A program made the translations under genes and the position numbers. DNA of 64,000 bases from Sphaerolaimus hirsutus (lineage: Eukaryota > Nematoda > Chromadorea > Monhysterida > Sphaerolaimidae), in contig OZ038451.1 of assembly GCA_964036195.1 (NCBI GenBank), positions 20,100,318 to 20,164,317 on the forward strand. Reading direction: 5' to 3'. Positions 25,683-37,579 of the stretch are shown in pieces (within the stretch, counting starts at the first letter, position 1; each line of letters opens with the position of its first letter). The notes under the pieces are model-generated. The model searched no databases. It worked only from the letters and a program-made list of their open reading frames with translations, and was not told where the DNA came from.

Positions 25683-25840
25683 TTTTCCTGTCAACTCTGA
25701 ACCGTTTTTGGAGTACTTAGTATTTTTATGATTGTTTCAAACTGCAATGAAAGTTACAGTTATTGTTAGACGATTATTTAACTGATTATTTATGCTCGCG
25801 TGCTTTCTTGGATAGTGTGAATGTGAATTGATGAAAATTC

Positions 25841-26327
25841 CAGAGTTGTTAACATGCACGTACATTTACTCGAAAAGTACGCGTACGCGAGTACACGGTA
25901 AATAAATTTACATATACTTTTTAAAAAAGTAATGTACTCACTTTTACGCGTACATTTTCAAAGTACACGCGTACAGAAAAAATGTATTTTTTGTTCCAAA
26001 TAAGTTTCTGTTGCTAAAATAACAAAATTTTGAAGAAATCATATCATTTTTCCAAAAAATACAAAATAATCACTATATAACGACATCGTATCTATTATGT
26101 CTTCCCGTGTAAAACTCACCCTAACATGCAAAAAGTAGTGGCTTTTTACATTTTCCAGGAGAAAAGTACTCACTTTCACATTTTTCTGGGAAAAAAAGTA
26201 TTTTACTTACATTTACGCATGAGTACGAGTAAAAAAAGTATTTTACATGTTCTATACTTTGTTGCGAGTAAAAAATAAATACATTTACATATCCTTTAAA
26301 AAAAGTTCAGTAATTCTAACAACTCTG
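25841..26327. mobile_element. hAT-like element, GTACGCG/GAGTAAAA core
   Basis: Ends CAGAGTTGTTA and TAACAACTCTG. The exact 8-bp duplication GAAAATTC lies at 25833-25840 and 26328-26335. The core is built of AAAGTACGCGTACGCG- and GAGTAAAAAAAGTA-like words. Confidence 0.85.
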
Positions 26328-26339
26328 GAAAATTCTAGC

Positions 26340-27590
26340 AGAATGGAACCCCTCCCCAATTGAAATACCTATCATAAAAAGCGCCATGGCCCTTTGGGTT
26401 GGGCGCTTAGTGCCGAAACTTCAGCGCTTTTTCCATCACCTAGTCACTGTCTTTATATTTATACCTACCTGAATTGTATGAATGAATGCTCAAATTTTTG
26501 GACAGATTAATCTATGTGGTTTCCTACCATTAGGAAAAGTGTAAAAACACTTTGCATTTCTAAAAATGCCTCGGTGATTTAAATACGTACACGCCGAAAT
26601 GTTACATTTCGTTTTGGCGCCATTGCTTATGGCGCCCGGCGCCATGGACTTTTCTGATCGGCGCCATTTTTCAGCGGACCACATAGTGAACTAGGTAATG
26701 CACATTCGCAAACCTGAATAGACGAATTTACCATAAATTGAGGTAAGAAAACCAATTAGTGTGACGTGCAACAGGTGAATTCATTGTGCCATTACAATTG
26801 AAATGATGTTACAGACATTTTTCTAGAACATTTTCTATGTTTTTTTTGTTTCTCTCGAGTCACATTCGTGTTTCTGTTGTGTTTGTTTTTAAATTTCTGC
26901 GGTTTCTGTGTCGTTTTTTGTTGGCGTAAAAACTTGAGTTTTCTTATGTTACACAGTTTAATTTACTGCAATGTTCGGAAAAAAATTTTTTCCAGAAAAT
27001 CACACCGTAAGGCTTACAATGATGCCATTTTGAGCTATTGTAGTAGTTGATTGAACTGACCTACTACAAGTTTCACTGTTACTGTTTCAAGTTTCACTTG
27101 TAGTAAGTTCAATCAAGTACTACACTAGGTAACTGCATCACATTCGATAAAAAAAAACTTATATGTTGAGTATTGCGTTTTTGTTTCTGTGTTTCGAACG
27201 TGTATTCTTGACATCCGTACGTTTCCGTACGTTTCCGTATCGAATGCGTGCTAAGATGAACTGAGGTGAAGACAGGTGAAAACATTCAATCATATGATAG
27301 GGAGTGACGTCTACATTTTGGAGAAAAATGCAATTAGGTAGCTAACCTACATGCCATTAGGTTATCTGTGTGATGGTGACATTTGTGACAACCACAGTTG
27401 TTAAAATGTATGTTGTTAAAACATTTACTCGAAAAATACTCGAGTACTTGACAAATATATTTACAAAGGCATTTTAAAGTACCTGTACTCACCTGTACAT
27501 GTACATTTGAAAAGTACACGTGTACAGAAAATGTATTTCGGAAATTTCAAATTGCTTTTTTTGTGACTAAAATAAAGACGTAAACAATTC
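26340..27590. other. No gene seen
   Basis: GCGCC MITE fragments (about 26380-26445 and 26612-26680) and a hAT-like remnant starting CACAGTTGTTAAAA (about 27395) lie in AT-rich DNA. The small ORFs have no recognisable similarity. Confidence 0.5.
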
Positions 27591-27592
27591 AT

Positions 27593-28041
27593 AATACGGT
27601 ATATCCTCGAATAATTCCCCTGGGGAGTTATTTTTTCGTCAGAAGTTTTTGAGGGGGGAGTTATTCGAGAGGGGGGAGTTATTCGAGGGGGGCGGGGTAT
27701 TTTTTCGTCAGTATTTCCAGTAAAATGTATGATAAATTTACTTCACAAATGGGGTAAATTTGGTAACATAAATGATTTGGAGGACTACAAAATTCACAAT
27801 TCGAGCAGTGAAAACAATGTTAGTGAACTCCAGCTGCAAGATATTACATTTATTTAGGTACATATTGAATACATAAAACGTTTTTTTTGTAAATGTGAAA
27901 TGTTATGAAATGTTTCTATCCATCAAAGTGGGGGGAGTTTTTCGAGGGGGGAGTTCTTTTTTCCTCACACTCACAAGAGGGGGGACTTAATCGAGAGGGG
28001 GGAGTTATTCGAGAGGGGGGACTTATTCAAGGATATACGGT
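27593..28041. mobile_element. ACGGTATATCC element (ACCGTAT group)
   Basis: The left end ACGGTATATCCTCGAATAAT and right end TTATTCAAGGATATACGG are similar. The body has GGGGGGAGTTATTCGAG blocks instead of the TTTCGAG blocks of the main family. Confidence 0.6.
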
Positions 28042-28049
28042 ATTTAGCT

Positions 28050-28505
28050 GTAGAAACTATGTCTTGGTCGATAATGCACGAGCAGGATACTTAGGTATGT
28101 ATTTATAGTGATGGAAAAAGCGGCATGGCGCTTTTCAGGACAACGGCGCCAAGCGCCAATAAGCGCCACAGCATAATGGCGCCAAGCGCCAATAGCGCCA
28201 CAGCATAATGGCGCCAAGCGCCAATAGCGCCACAGCATTATGGTGCCAAGCGCCAAAAGCGCCATGGCGCTTTTTGCTTTAGCGCTGCGCCATGGCGCTC
28301 TTCCATCACTACTTATGTATTCACTTTTACAAAAAAAAAGAATAACATTTGAGAAAGCAAAAGGCGGATTCACGTAAAAGTGTCTAATGTTTTTCCTGAA
28401 ATGTTTTTTTCGTTTTGGCAGGAACTATGTTTTTTATTAACAATGACGTCATGATGGAGTGTTTCCTTCAGAAAAATGCATAGCGTGCTTTCCGCGGAGT
28501 ATACA
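28050..28505. mobile_element. TACTCGGCGG MITE interrupted by a GCGCC MITE
   Basis: The family internal segment (CTTGGTCGATAATGCACGAG) and right end (GCTTTCCGCGGAGTATAC) flank a GCGCC element at about 28109-28311, which has TAGTGATGGAAAA and TTCCATCACTA ends. Confidence 0.55.
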
Positions 28506-28509
28506 TGCA

Positions 28510-29770
28510 AGGAAATACGAAATTCCAGCGGCTGGCGCCACGCACAATATCTAAACTGTTCAATTTGAGCTTGTTTTTTTTGCAACCTAGCATTGCATAG
28601 CACTCCCGGGTGCTATGTATAGAACTGTTTAACACTCCGGATGTTGTGCACGGGGGAGTGTTATAAATGGAGAAATAAGGTACAGTATAAAATGTCATGA
28701 AATTGTGGGTGGAAATACGGCTAGTAAACCATGCATGAAATGTAAAGACCACTATGCGCAGACAACCTGACGACTCGAATACGACTGTGTGTGACCAAAT
28801 GAAGACTTGTGGTGCACAGGGAAGTCACAGCAAAAGTGAAGTTTGCTGTGCACTGCAACGCAATCACCGAAGCCACAGCCCCCCATGACGGTACGCCCAA
28901 CTGGAACTTGCAGCAGCCATGAAACATGGTTTTATTTTTCCCGTTAATTATACGTTAATTACCCCCACGTTATAATTATTAGGCTTGCTTAGAGCATAAT
29001 TCTAATAAGATCTAACTAGTTGCCGGAATTTTTATTTTTCCAGTTACATAAGTTTTTGACCAAAGTTAAAAACGTAAAATATCTGACAAATCGTGAACAA
29101 TATCAAATGCCCAATAGTATTTTACTGGGAATTTTACACTGTACGTACTCTTTACATTAATGGGACTCGCCCCTGTGTTTTGACTTCTCTTGACGCGACT
29201 GAATCAGTCGTTAGGCGCGAACGAAACTGACAGGACAGGTGACAATTCAAATTGAATAGCCAATTTAGATGGTTGCGTTGATTAATACGTCAAACTACCT
29301 ATTTCTATTTGTGTATCTTTTATCGCTTAAAATAGTCATTGCTTGGACATCCGCACATACTTATGGTAGCAACCACTTCCCCCTCCAGTTAAATTTCCCC
29401 TATGAGAGGAATTTAGCCGGATGGTCAACTTACATTCATATGGTCAATTCAATTGGCGAACCAACTGAACGTTTGTCAATTCAATTGTCAACTGAATTAG
29501 CATACGTCTCGATGCTTTGCCAATTGAATTAGCAAACATTAGTATGGTTTGCCAATTGAAGTAGCACTTCTGAGGAAACTTTAGGGACAGGGAGAATTAC
29601 CGGTCAAGGGAACTTGACTATCACTAAAATTCCCATCGAGGGGAATCTAACCGGGAGGGGAATGTGTCCTGAATTCCATATTCATGCCTTACGCACGCAT
29701 TTGACAAAGGATAACAAAATTTTGAAAAGAAAAAGGCGGAGTCGAGTACATGCAATCAACATATGTTTCA
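28510..29770. other. No gene supported
   Basis: A hydrophobic minus-strand ORF (28927-28721) and a CAATTGAATTAGCAAAC-like short repeat (about 29400-29560) were seen. Neither has a recognisable family, flanking exons or signal. Confidence 0.4.
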
Positions 29771-30864
29771 TATACTCGGCACCGGCAGACATGATACTCT
29801 ACCAGCGCACTCATTTATGTCTCGTGTTGGAATCGTGCCAATGATGATAAAGCATGCGATTTTTGTATGAAAGATGAAAAATCATTGTTGTGAATAAGTT
29901 AACGTATAGCGTTATAACAGAGATGACGTTTTTCACCGTTTTATGAAAATCGCATACGTAAAAAAATTGTTGGCACGCTTCCAGCGGGAACCACGCGTGC
30001 AGGGTGTGAAGTGACTAACGATGGCAAACCTCCCAGAAAAAAGTATTTAAATTTTTAAGTGTTTTTTCTAAAATGAATTTTCGAATTTTCGAATTTTTTC
30101 CCAAATTAATTTTCGAATTTTGAATTTAATTTTCGAATTTTCGAATTTTCGAATCTTTTTTGGCAATTTTCGAATTTTTTTAGAAAAACATTGAATTTGA
30201 AGCTTAAAACACAATATTTGGACTGTTTTCATGTTTTGAGCCCCTTTTAACCTTAATTTCACTGTAAGTGAAGCATGACATGACAATTTCACTTCACTTT
30301 AACATGACAAATGGTAGAAACATTTATGTGGATCAGTTAGCACCATTTTCACTGGGGCAGAATGCCTTCCAAAAAACGTTTGTGCGACTGCCCCTCGGAA
30401 CACCCGCGAGCGATTTTTTTGATGGATCGAAGTCTCTATCCGCAGAAGTAGAGCGCCGCGGTTCTAATTGTTTGGGCGGCTCCCTGTATTTCTAAATAGA
30501 TGTCATAAATAGATGGAGTCCGCCGCTGCCGCCGCGGATGCCATTTCAATGTTTTTAATGTTTTTTTTCTCGTTACATTAGACTATTTCAGACCCACCGC
30601 ATATCAATTGTTGCTTTATTTAGTACGCTGAACTTAAGATAGCTTTTTGTCACCTTGAATTCCCTGAAAAATTCGAAAACTATTTTCGAATTTTTGAATT
30701 TTCGAATTTTCGAATTTTTTTAAAAATACATCGATTTTTAAGTGTTTTTTCCAGGGGTGGAATAAAAATTCGAAAATTATGAAAAAATTCAAAAATTCGA
30801 AAATATTTTTGAATTTTCGAATCTTTTTTTGCCATCGTTAGAAGTGACTGGAGACTGGAGTATA
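29771..30864. mobile_element. TACTCGGC MITE hosting a hAT-like element
   Basis: The host starts ATACTCGGCACCGGCAGAC and ends GGAGACTGGAGTATAC. A related uninterrupted copy (39523-39768) shares TTTATGTCTCGTGTTGGAA and CGGGAACCACGCGTGCA. The insert is 30016-30840. Confidence 0.75.
30016..30840. mobile_element. hAT-like element, TTCGAATTTT core
   Basis: Perfect inverted ends TAACGATGGCAAA and TTTGCCATCGTTA, with the exact 8-bp duplication GAAGTGAC at 30008-30015 and 30841-30848. The interior near both ends is made of AATTTTCGAATTTTTCGAA runs. A 75-aa ORF inside is not recognised. Confidence 0.92.
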
Positions 30865-31215
30865 CTTCGTACTGGAGTAAATTATCTTTTTTCGTTCTTG
30901 GAACATTTTTATTTTATTGATGAAAACATCATGATCACGTGTCTCGTTCAGCGTGCAAATACATAGCATGAAGCATCAATTAAATATCACATGGCGCCCA
31001 CAAATCCCGCACAATCCATTCCAACGCTGCTGCCGTGTGCCAAAAAAAACGTTGTCCGGGAATTCAAAGGCGGCTTCGCTCTAAACAGTGAAACAAGTAC
31101 ATGTGAACAAAAGACAAGTAAACAATTAAAGCGATCGTGTATCATGGAGCAAAAATAATGTAAACTAATATTGTGATCAGACCGGTTATGTTACATAATG
31201 TGGGTGCACACACTA

Positions 31216-32230
31216 CCGTATTTCCTCGAATTACCGGGGGGGGGGGGGGTTCAGAGTGGACATTTTGAGGGAAAACGAGGGGGGTATTTCGAGAGGGGGT
31301 ATTTCGAGGGGGGGGGGGTTATCATTTCGCCAGAAATTTTTTGAAGTCCCAGCAGAGTTGTTAAAATACCGGTATTTTTGGAAAGCGTAAGCGTAAGCGT
31401 AAATACACTTTCCAAATTTTGAGTATGGATACTGTAAGCGTAAGATATTTTTAAAATACCTAGGAAAGCGTAAAATAAAGCATAAGCGTATTTTTTTTTA
31501 GAAAGTGCTCTTGCATCAGAAAACACTCTTGCTTTCACTATTAGATGAATTTATACACCATATTCATATTTTCACATTAAATTAGTACACAGTTGCATAC
31601 TTATTATACATTAAGTTTCTGTATGCATTCACAATCAAGTAAATATGCATACCAGGTGGATATATACTCACAGAATCCGGGATGCATTTGCCGCCACTGT
31701 ATATCTGTTTTTGTTCAGTGAACTGTTTCAAAATAAAGCTCTCAGTGACAGTTTTCGCAATACATTTTCAGCCCCCAAATTCCTAATCTGAAGCTACGAT
31801 ATTGCTAGGCAAGACAATTTTAACGAGACATTTGTATTTCACAGTATTGTGTACATTTGCTGCTGTTTTTAGTGTGATACTGCACACACGCAGTCAGTTT
31901 TTTGTACGCGTTTTCGTTCATTTCTTTTTTTGTTGTTTTACACTTTTTTTAAAGCATGAAACCGGACCGTGTGAAACGTTTTTTTACGCTTTTAGTACCC
32001 GGGTAATTCGGCCGGGAAAGCGTAAAAAAGCGTATGGGTATTTTACGAAAGCGTAAGCGTAAGCGTAAGTATAAATACCCATTTACCCGGGTATTTCGGG
32101 TAAGCGTAAATACGCTTTCGCAACTCTGAGTCCCAGTACTAAATTGTCGCTTGCAACGTACGCATACGTCGAAAAATGCAAAAAGACTGCCATAAGACTC
32201 TATAGACTTGTTTAAGTATGTAGACTGTAT
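31216..32230. mobile_element. ACCGTATTT element hosting a hAT-like element
   Basis: The host left end is CCGTATTTCCTCGAATTACC; its right half is truncated. The hAT-like insert 31353-32128 has ends CAGAGTTG and CAACTCTG and the 8-bp duplication AGTCCCAG (31345-31352, 32129-32136). Its core is AAGCGTAAGCGTA-type sequence. Confidence 0.85.
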
Positions 32231-32239
32231 ACCTAGTTT

Positions 32240-32950
32240 ATTAAACTTTTTAAAATAAAAATTAAGTTAACTGATAAATCGGCCTTGAGGCTTGAAGCAA
32301 TTTAGTTTACTCGAAAGAGTTATTTTTATTCTCCTTCAATTTTTGTTGACGAACATCTAATCGCAGTAAACGCAAATGCCATTCAAAGTAGATTTATGAG
32401 TTTTCGAAGTTTTAGTTTACTGACAGTAAACTGGTGTGTGCAGCACCAATCTACCATATTTTAAGGAACAAAGCCAATCTGATTAATTACACACAGCAAT
32501 AGTGAACTGATGTGTGGGTGGGAAATAGAAAGTTTCGATGTAAATAAAGTGCGCAGTCGGTAGGGTATTTATTTACACAAACGTATTTTTTCAAATGTAA
32601 ATCACACGGAACAGTTTATTTTGAGGGTTAGCTATGTTTATCTAAAAATGCTGTGCAATGTTTTTAAATCTGATCAGTCATGACCGTACGACGCCGTGCC
32701 AGCCAAATTTCCATTGTGTTCGAATTTGTTGAATTTTCGGAGCATAAGTGAACTGACGTTGGTATTTTAAGACAATAAGGATTATTGGTTTGCTGCAGTG
32801 ATAAATTGCTGCCAGCATTAAGCTTTTTGTCAATTCCACCCATCGAGAACAACCCGTGAGGAGATTCATTGGGCCGACAAAATTTATGTGTCTTTCACTT
32901 CCTGTCATGGTTCAAGGATCGATTGAGGGTCGATTCTATGTACCGTATTT
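32240..32950. other. No gene supported
   Basis: The sequence is AT-rich with AGTTTACTGACAGTAAACT-like palindromes. Minus-strand ORFs at 32664-32908 overlap in two frames and are not recognised. Confidence 0.4.
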
Positions 32951-33500
32951 TCTCGAATACCGTATATCCTTGAATAGGACCTTCCCCTTGAATAACTCCC
33001 CCCCCCCGGTTGACCACGTGAGGAAAAAATAACTACACCCGTTGAATAAGTCACCACTATTGAATACCCTATTACCTCGAATTATCCCCCCTTGAATTAA
33101 CCCCCCCCTCGAATTAACCCCCCCTCAAAATGGGCGGGGAAATAATAACCCCCCCCCCCTCGAAATACCCCCCCAAATACAGTGTACACAGTATGTACAT
33201 AACAAATAACACAGTGTGTGAACTGTATTATGCTGAACACACGTTCAAACCGATGACTGAGGGATGTTAGGGAAGGGTTTATGTGTATTTAAATATATAC
33301 AGTAGTATATGCCTATAAACACTCATACGCCTCTGACAATGTTGTATTTTTCTACGTCTGAGTACGGGGAATTATGTAAAATTTCTGGCGAAATAATAGA
33401 CCCCCCCTCGAATAAACCCCCCCCTCGAATTACCCCCCCCCCCCTCAAAATTTGCTGGCGAAATAATAAACCCCCATGGGGGTATTTCGAGGTAATACGG
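32950..33500. mobile_element. C-rich ACCGTAT-group elements
   Basis: A short fragment (ACCGTATATCCTTGAATAGG) is followed by a fuller copy from about 33070 (ATTACCTCGAATTATCC) to 33500 (TTTCGAGGTAATACGG). Confidence 0.55.
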
Positions 33501-33768
33501 TAACTTCCCCCTCTCGTTATTTTAGATGTGTATCCAGAATGTGCATTTGAATGATTTGGATGCTGATGAGCATGAATTTTTTGGTGTTGTTGAGGTGTTA
33601 TATACCTGGAGTTCATGAGTTAATGGAATACATTTATACAATGAATAAAGCGCAAGTTCTTAGGAAAAACAACCCCCCTTGAATAACACAAATTTCACGC
33701 CAAAAACCGTCCATACAGCCCAAACTGAAGTATCCTACAAGCAACCAGACTCGAAAACCAGAAGAAAA

Positions 33769-35433
33769 ATGCAGACAATAATAATTTCATTAACTTTTGC
33801 GCTTTTCCTGGGCGTAATTTCTTGTCAAACCGCACAAGAATGCATGGATGCGATCAAAGCGAATCACAATTGCATGAAATCGGAGGTTATGAAGTCCATG
33901 GGAGCCACTGTGAACAAAGAGGAGGCGAGAAAGATCTGCAAACAGTGCATGATCGAGTTGGTTGGCATTTTGTTGACAGATGTCTTGTGGGTGTCGGTGT
34001 CAGGTATTATTGTCTAATGTCTACTGGCTGTAAATATACTTTTGCGGTGAAATTTACAGTAACCTAGTAAGCTAATAGACAATAATCCAAAATACATATT
34101 ACATCAAATCACTTGCTTCATCAAAATGTGGTAATATTCTCTGTAGAATGTGCAGTCTGATTAGATTAGTAAATTTGCTCAGTAGATTAACTGCACTGCT
34201 TGCACACTTTGTTACCGATTTTGATGCATGTATGGGTCTGGCCTATTACGCATGTAAACCCATTACGCATGTAGCCCTGTTATACCCACAGTGGTAAGAA
34301 AGGGGATGGGTAACCAACCCCAAACCGCCCAGCTATCTATCTATCTATACCAAAGGCAAACTTTTTGGGTTACTTTCCCCTGAACAGCCCCCCCCCCACA
34401 AATTGCCTGGCTATCAAGCCACCTGGAGCGATTTTGAGCAATTTTACCCAAATTTTCACCCAAGTCACTAATTTTCATACGTTTTATAGATTTTCACCTT
34501 TAAAATCACTGGGTCATGTGTTTTATTGCATATTTTCAGGGTGCTGGGTATAGTTAATGCGTGCGGGTTCTACATGTGTGATGGGTTTACATGTGTAATG
34601 GCACCGGGCCGCATGAATTTCTGTGATAAATTTTGTGCAAAAATAATTCCTAATTTAATTGGTGAAAGCAATTTATTGTGAGGTCAAAACACCTAATATC
34701 TTGACACATTATTCAGAATGTGCTAAAAAGTCTGCTAAAGTTTAGCACAAAATGTTCTGTCTGTAGTTCAAATCATTTAACCCAAATTTGAACACTTTCA
34801 GCAATGGCTGTGATTCTGATGACGATGATGACAATGATGATAAAAGTTGGAAAACTCGGCGCGAAGAAATGCAGCAGTGCCTCACTGAACAGCTGGGATT
34901 CAACCCACATGACGTGCGTTCGTTCGGAAACGAATTTCTAAGTATATGGGATGTTTGTACCGTATTTCCTCGAGTAACCCCCGCTTGAATTAAGCCCCCC
35001 TCGAAATACTCCCAGGTCTTTTCAAGTCGAGGAAAAAATAAAAAAACCCTTGAATTAACCCCCCCATTGGAAATACCCCCAGGTCGTTTCGAGATGAGAA
35101 AAAAACCCTCGAAATACCCCTCCATAGTGATGGAATGTGATAAAATGGCGGGAGCGCCATGGCGCCATTCCATCACTACTTGTCACACGCGACCAATTTA
35201 TCACATCGCATGAAAAGAACGCATCACGCGCCAACTCACCTAGTATACCTAGCAAAGAACGCAACCTCCACAAGACACACCCCAACCTACAGCGAGTGAA
35301 AACCTGCGTAGAGGAGGCTGGCTTCCCGGCACCGGAGGGTGATTGCCCCCGCGTGGGATACGGACACTATGGGCATCATGGGCACCATGGGCAAGGTCAC
35401 GGTCATGAGCAGGGCCACGGCCCGCAATTGTAA
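33769..35433 (+). CDS. Small secreted cysteine-rich protein with His/Gly-rich C-terminus
   Basis: Family not recognised. Exon A starts at ATG 33769 and encodes a clear signal peptide (hydrophobic core IIISLTFALFLGVIS) followed by a helical, cysteine-spaced stretch ending CKQC. Exon B (34802 to 34941 or 34961) starts after TTTCAG and encodes an acidic run of aspartates and a charged helix with one or two Cys. Exon C (35293-35433) starts after CTACAG in phase 0 and encodes TCVEEAG, then a GHGHHG-type His/Gly-rich tail and a stop TAA. A possible extracellular metal-binding role for the tail is inference only. The A to B join is unresolved: B needs phase 2 and A offers only phase 0 or 1 donors, so an exon is missing or A is a separate gene. 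B joins C in phase only if the donor is the ACC/GTATTT at the edge of a transposon (34961/34962). Confidence 0.5.
34225..34610. repeat. CCCATTACGCATGTA-ended repeat
   Basis: The left edge reads CATGTAAACCCATTACGCAT and the right edge GTGTGATGGGTTTACATGTG, which are inverted. The middle contains CTATCTATCTAT and TTTTCACCCAAGTCAC, also seen near 43.0, 44.3 and 62.8 kb. Confidence 0.55.
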
Positions 35434-35953
35434 GCTTTTTGGCAAGATGCCAGTCTTTTGAGATATCGTCATCGTAGGATTAAGATACATTTACCATTTT
35501 ATAAATACCAAGTTATAATTTATACCTTCGCAGATTTTTTTGTTGGTGAATTTTGAAAATGGGTTATCTCCGATGGGGGCTAATTTTTTATCAGAACGTT
35601 TGTTTCCATAAACCAACACTTATAAGTGGTGAGACGTGCAAACCAGGCAACTAACGTGAAAAATGTTTCGACAATAAAAATGTAAACAAATTTTGGCTGC
35701 CCTGCCAGAAAACAAGTGGGTAAAAAAATTTTGGCTGCAAGAAAACAGAAAACAAAACGTTACAAAACAAGGGAAAATTTTTCCTCTGGGAATTGAAAAG
35801 TTAACACGCTCGGTAAACCAAACTATAAAATCCAACACAAATGGTCGTGGCATCTTTTGATGTCTGCTATCTCATAAAGGTGGGGAGGACATTCTTTCGG
35901 GGGGGGGGGGGGGGGCTCACCAACACACACCCAAATGCACCCCCCCCCCCCAG

Positions 35954-37579
35954 CAAGCACCTATTCGGTGGCGGCAACAAATTGCGTCGTCTGCGACGCA
36001 AATGCGAGCGCAGCGGCGGCGACGCGCAGGCGGCGCTCCAGTGCATCAGCGAGCGCACCGGGGTCGACATGGAGGCGCTCACGCCGGACACGTTCAAGGG
36101 GCACATGTGCGACGCGCAGACTAAGTGTGGAGACAGGTTCGGGGGGGGGTGAATGGGGTGGGAGGGACAGGCCCTGCCCGAGATTAGGGGGGGGGTGCAA
36201 AAAAGGTACAGTTTATGTGGCTGATACATCAAAATTGAATTTGATGTCTAATCCTGTCTAATCCTGGCAGAATCCTGGCAGGAATTTCCTGCTACTTCTG
36301 AATGAATCTAGAATATTCAACACTTAAAAAGTGATTGTGACATTGCAAAATCGTTTAACACAAAATCAACTAAAATATCCCAGCGCGCCAGTTCCAGAAG
36401 AATGTCAATCGATTATCCGCCAACGCCATATTGACACTTCTCGCGCCCTGTGCACTTGCTTTCAAGCAATCAGCGCAGACGTGGGCCAGGGGCCACTCCC
36501 TGACTCTGTAAAGAGTCACGGAGAATGTCTGATGTCATGCATGTTAAAAGTCATGTAGAGTGTCATGAAAAATGTCTAATGTACAGTATAGTAAAAATAA
36601 AAAAATTCACCGTTACAGGGCATTTTACATAACCTTTGACACTTTTCATGACATTTGACATTTCCCAGGACATTTTACATGACTTTTAGACAATTTCCAT
36701 GACTTTGATAATTTCCAGGACATTTTACTCAATTTTTGACACTTTGCATGATATAAAACATTTTCTAGAGCATTTTACATGATATTGGACACTTTGCATG
36801 ACATTTGACATTTTCCAGGGCATTTTATATGGTCTGGGAGTGCCTCAGGACACCTTGACGAGTGCATTTGAAGGGTGCAAACCGGACTATGAAAGGCGGG
36901 GTCATGGAAGGGGTCAGAGACGCGGGGGTCCATTCGGCAGGGGAGTCCATGGCCCCCTGAGACAGAGGGGTCCAATGCGGTTTTTGGGCAAAGATTGCAA
37001 TACCATTGGTCGATTTACTTGTTGTTGTTGTTTTATTCGCTTATTGTTTTGCTAATTTTACATACCGTATTCCTCGAAATACCCCCAGGGGGGGGGGGTT
37101 GAGAGTGGAAATTTTGAGTGGGGTATTTCGAGGGGGTATTATTTCGCCAGAATTTTTCGGTAAGGGTCGTAGTAAAGAGTGGCGTTTTACATCCCCAAAA
37201 CTGATAATAAACGTGACCAAACAGGATTACCTAGGTTAAGGTAAGACATATCGACGTAGATAGCTACACATACTAGTCTATGTGTAGTTGCGATGCAAAT
37301 TGACATGAATTAACACATCATGTATTTTGCATACATGATGTACCTTATTCCAGGTGGGGGGTATTTCGAGGGATTTTTTCTTCAGCTCGAGAACACCTGG
37401 GGGTATTTCGAGGGGTGGGGAGGGGGGTTAATTGAAGGGGGTAGTTCGAGGAAATACGGTATTTACAACAAATTGATCAGAAAAATTTTCATCCAAAAAT
37501 CTCAGACGATGAAATGCCTGACACTCCGAAGCCAGACTTCTGCGCGGATACAGCGACGCAAGCGCCAGATTTGCTTTGA
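35954..37579 (+). CDS. Cysteine-rich secreted-type protein, 3' exons (paralogue of the upstream gene)
   Basis: Four exons with fully consistent phases: 35954-36136 (basic, Cys-containing helices), 36384-36507, 36819-37008 (Cys, then an Arg/Gly-rich stretch) and 37506-37579 (acidic tail DDEMPDTPKP, one Cys, stop TGA). Phases run 2 in, 2/2, 0/0, 1/1. Cys spacing resembles the gene just upstream and the saposin-like gene at 41 kb, suggesting a local family. No signal-peptide exon was found for this copy; it may lie upstream or be shared with the 33.8-kb exon. The first exon shown is much more GC-rich than its surroundings and is preceded by long G and C tracts. The intron 36508-36818 is a splice-site-bearing inverted-repeat element, and its ends remain in the coding sequence. 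Function unknown. Confidence 0.6.
36482..36850 (+). mobile_element. Splice-site element forming an intron
   Basis: The inverted ends CAGGGGCCACTCCCTGAC and GGTCTGGGAGTGCCTCAG lie in coding sequence. The spliced part 36508-36818 starts GTAAAG and ends TTTTCCAG, phase 0 on both sides. Confidence 0.75.
37065..37459. mobile_element. ACCGTATTT-family TA element in an intron
   Basis: CCGTATTCCTCGAAATACCC to TTCGAGGAAATACGG, with TA flanks. It lies in the last intron of the cysteine-rich gene. Confidence 0.7.

Noticed and set aside
31802-32056. Hydrophobic 84-aa ORF
   Set aside because: It lies wholly inside the hAT-like element 31353-32128 and shows no family features.
35867-36261. ORFs in other frames of the GC-rich exon at 36.0 kb
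   Set aside because: Their Pro/Ala/Arg composition comes from GC bias; only the frame with matching splice phases on both sides was kept.
36819-37008. Neuropeptide precursor ending in a PMRF-type motif
   Set aside because: PMRF is followed by LGK with no proper cleavage and amidation layout, and the stretch lies within an Arg/Gly-rich segment.
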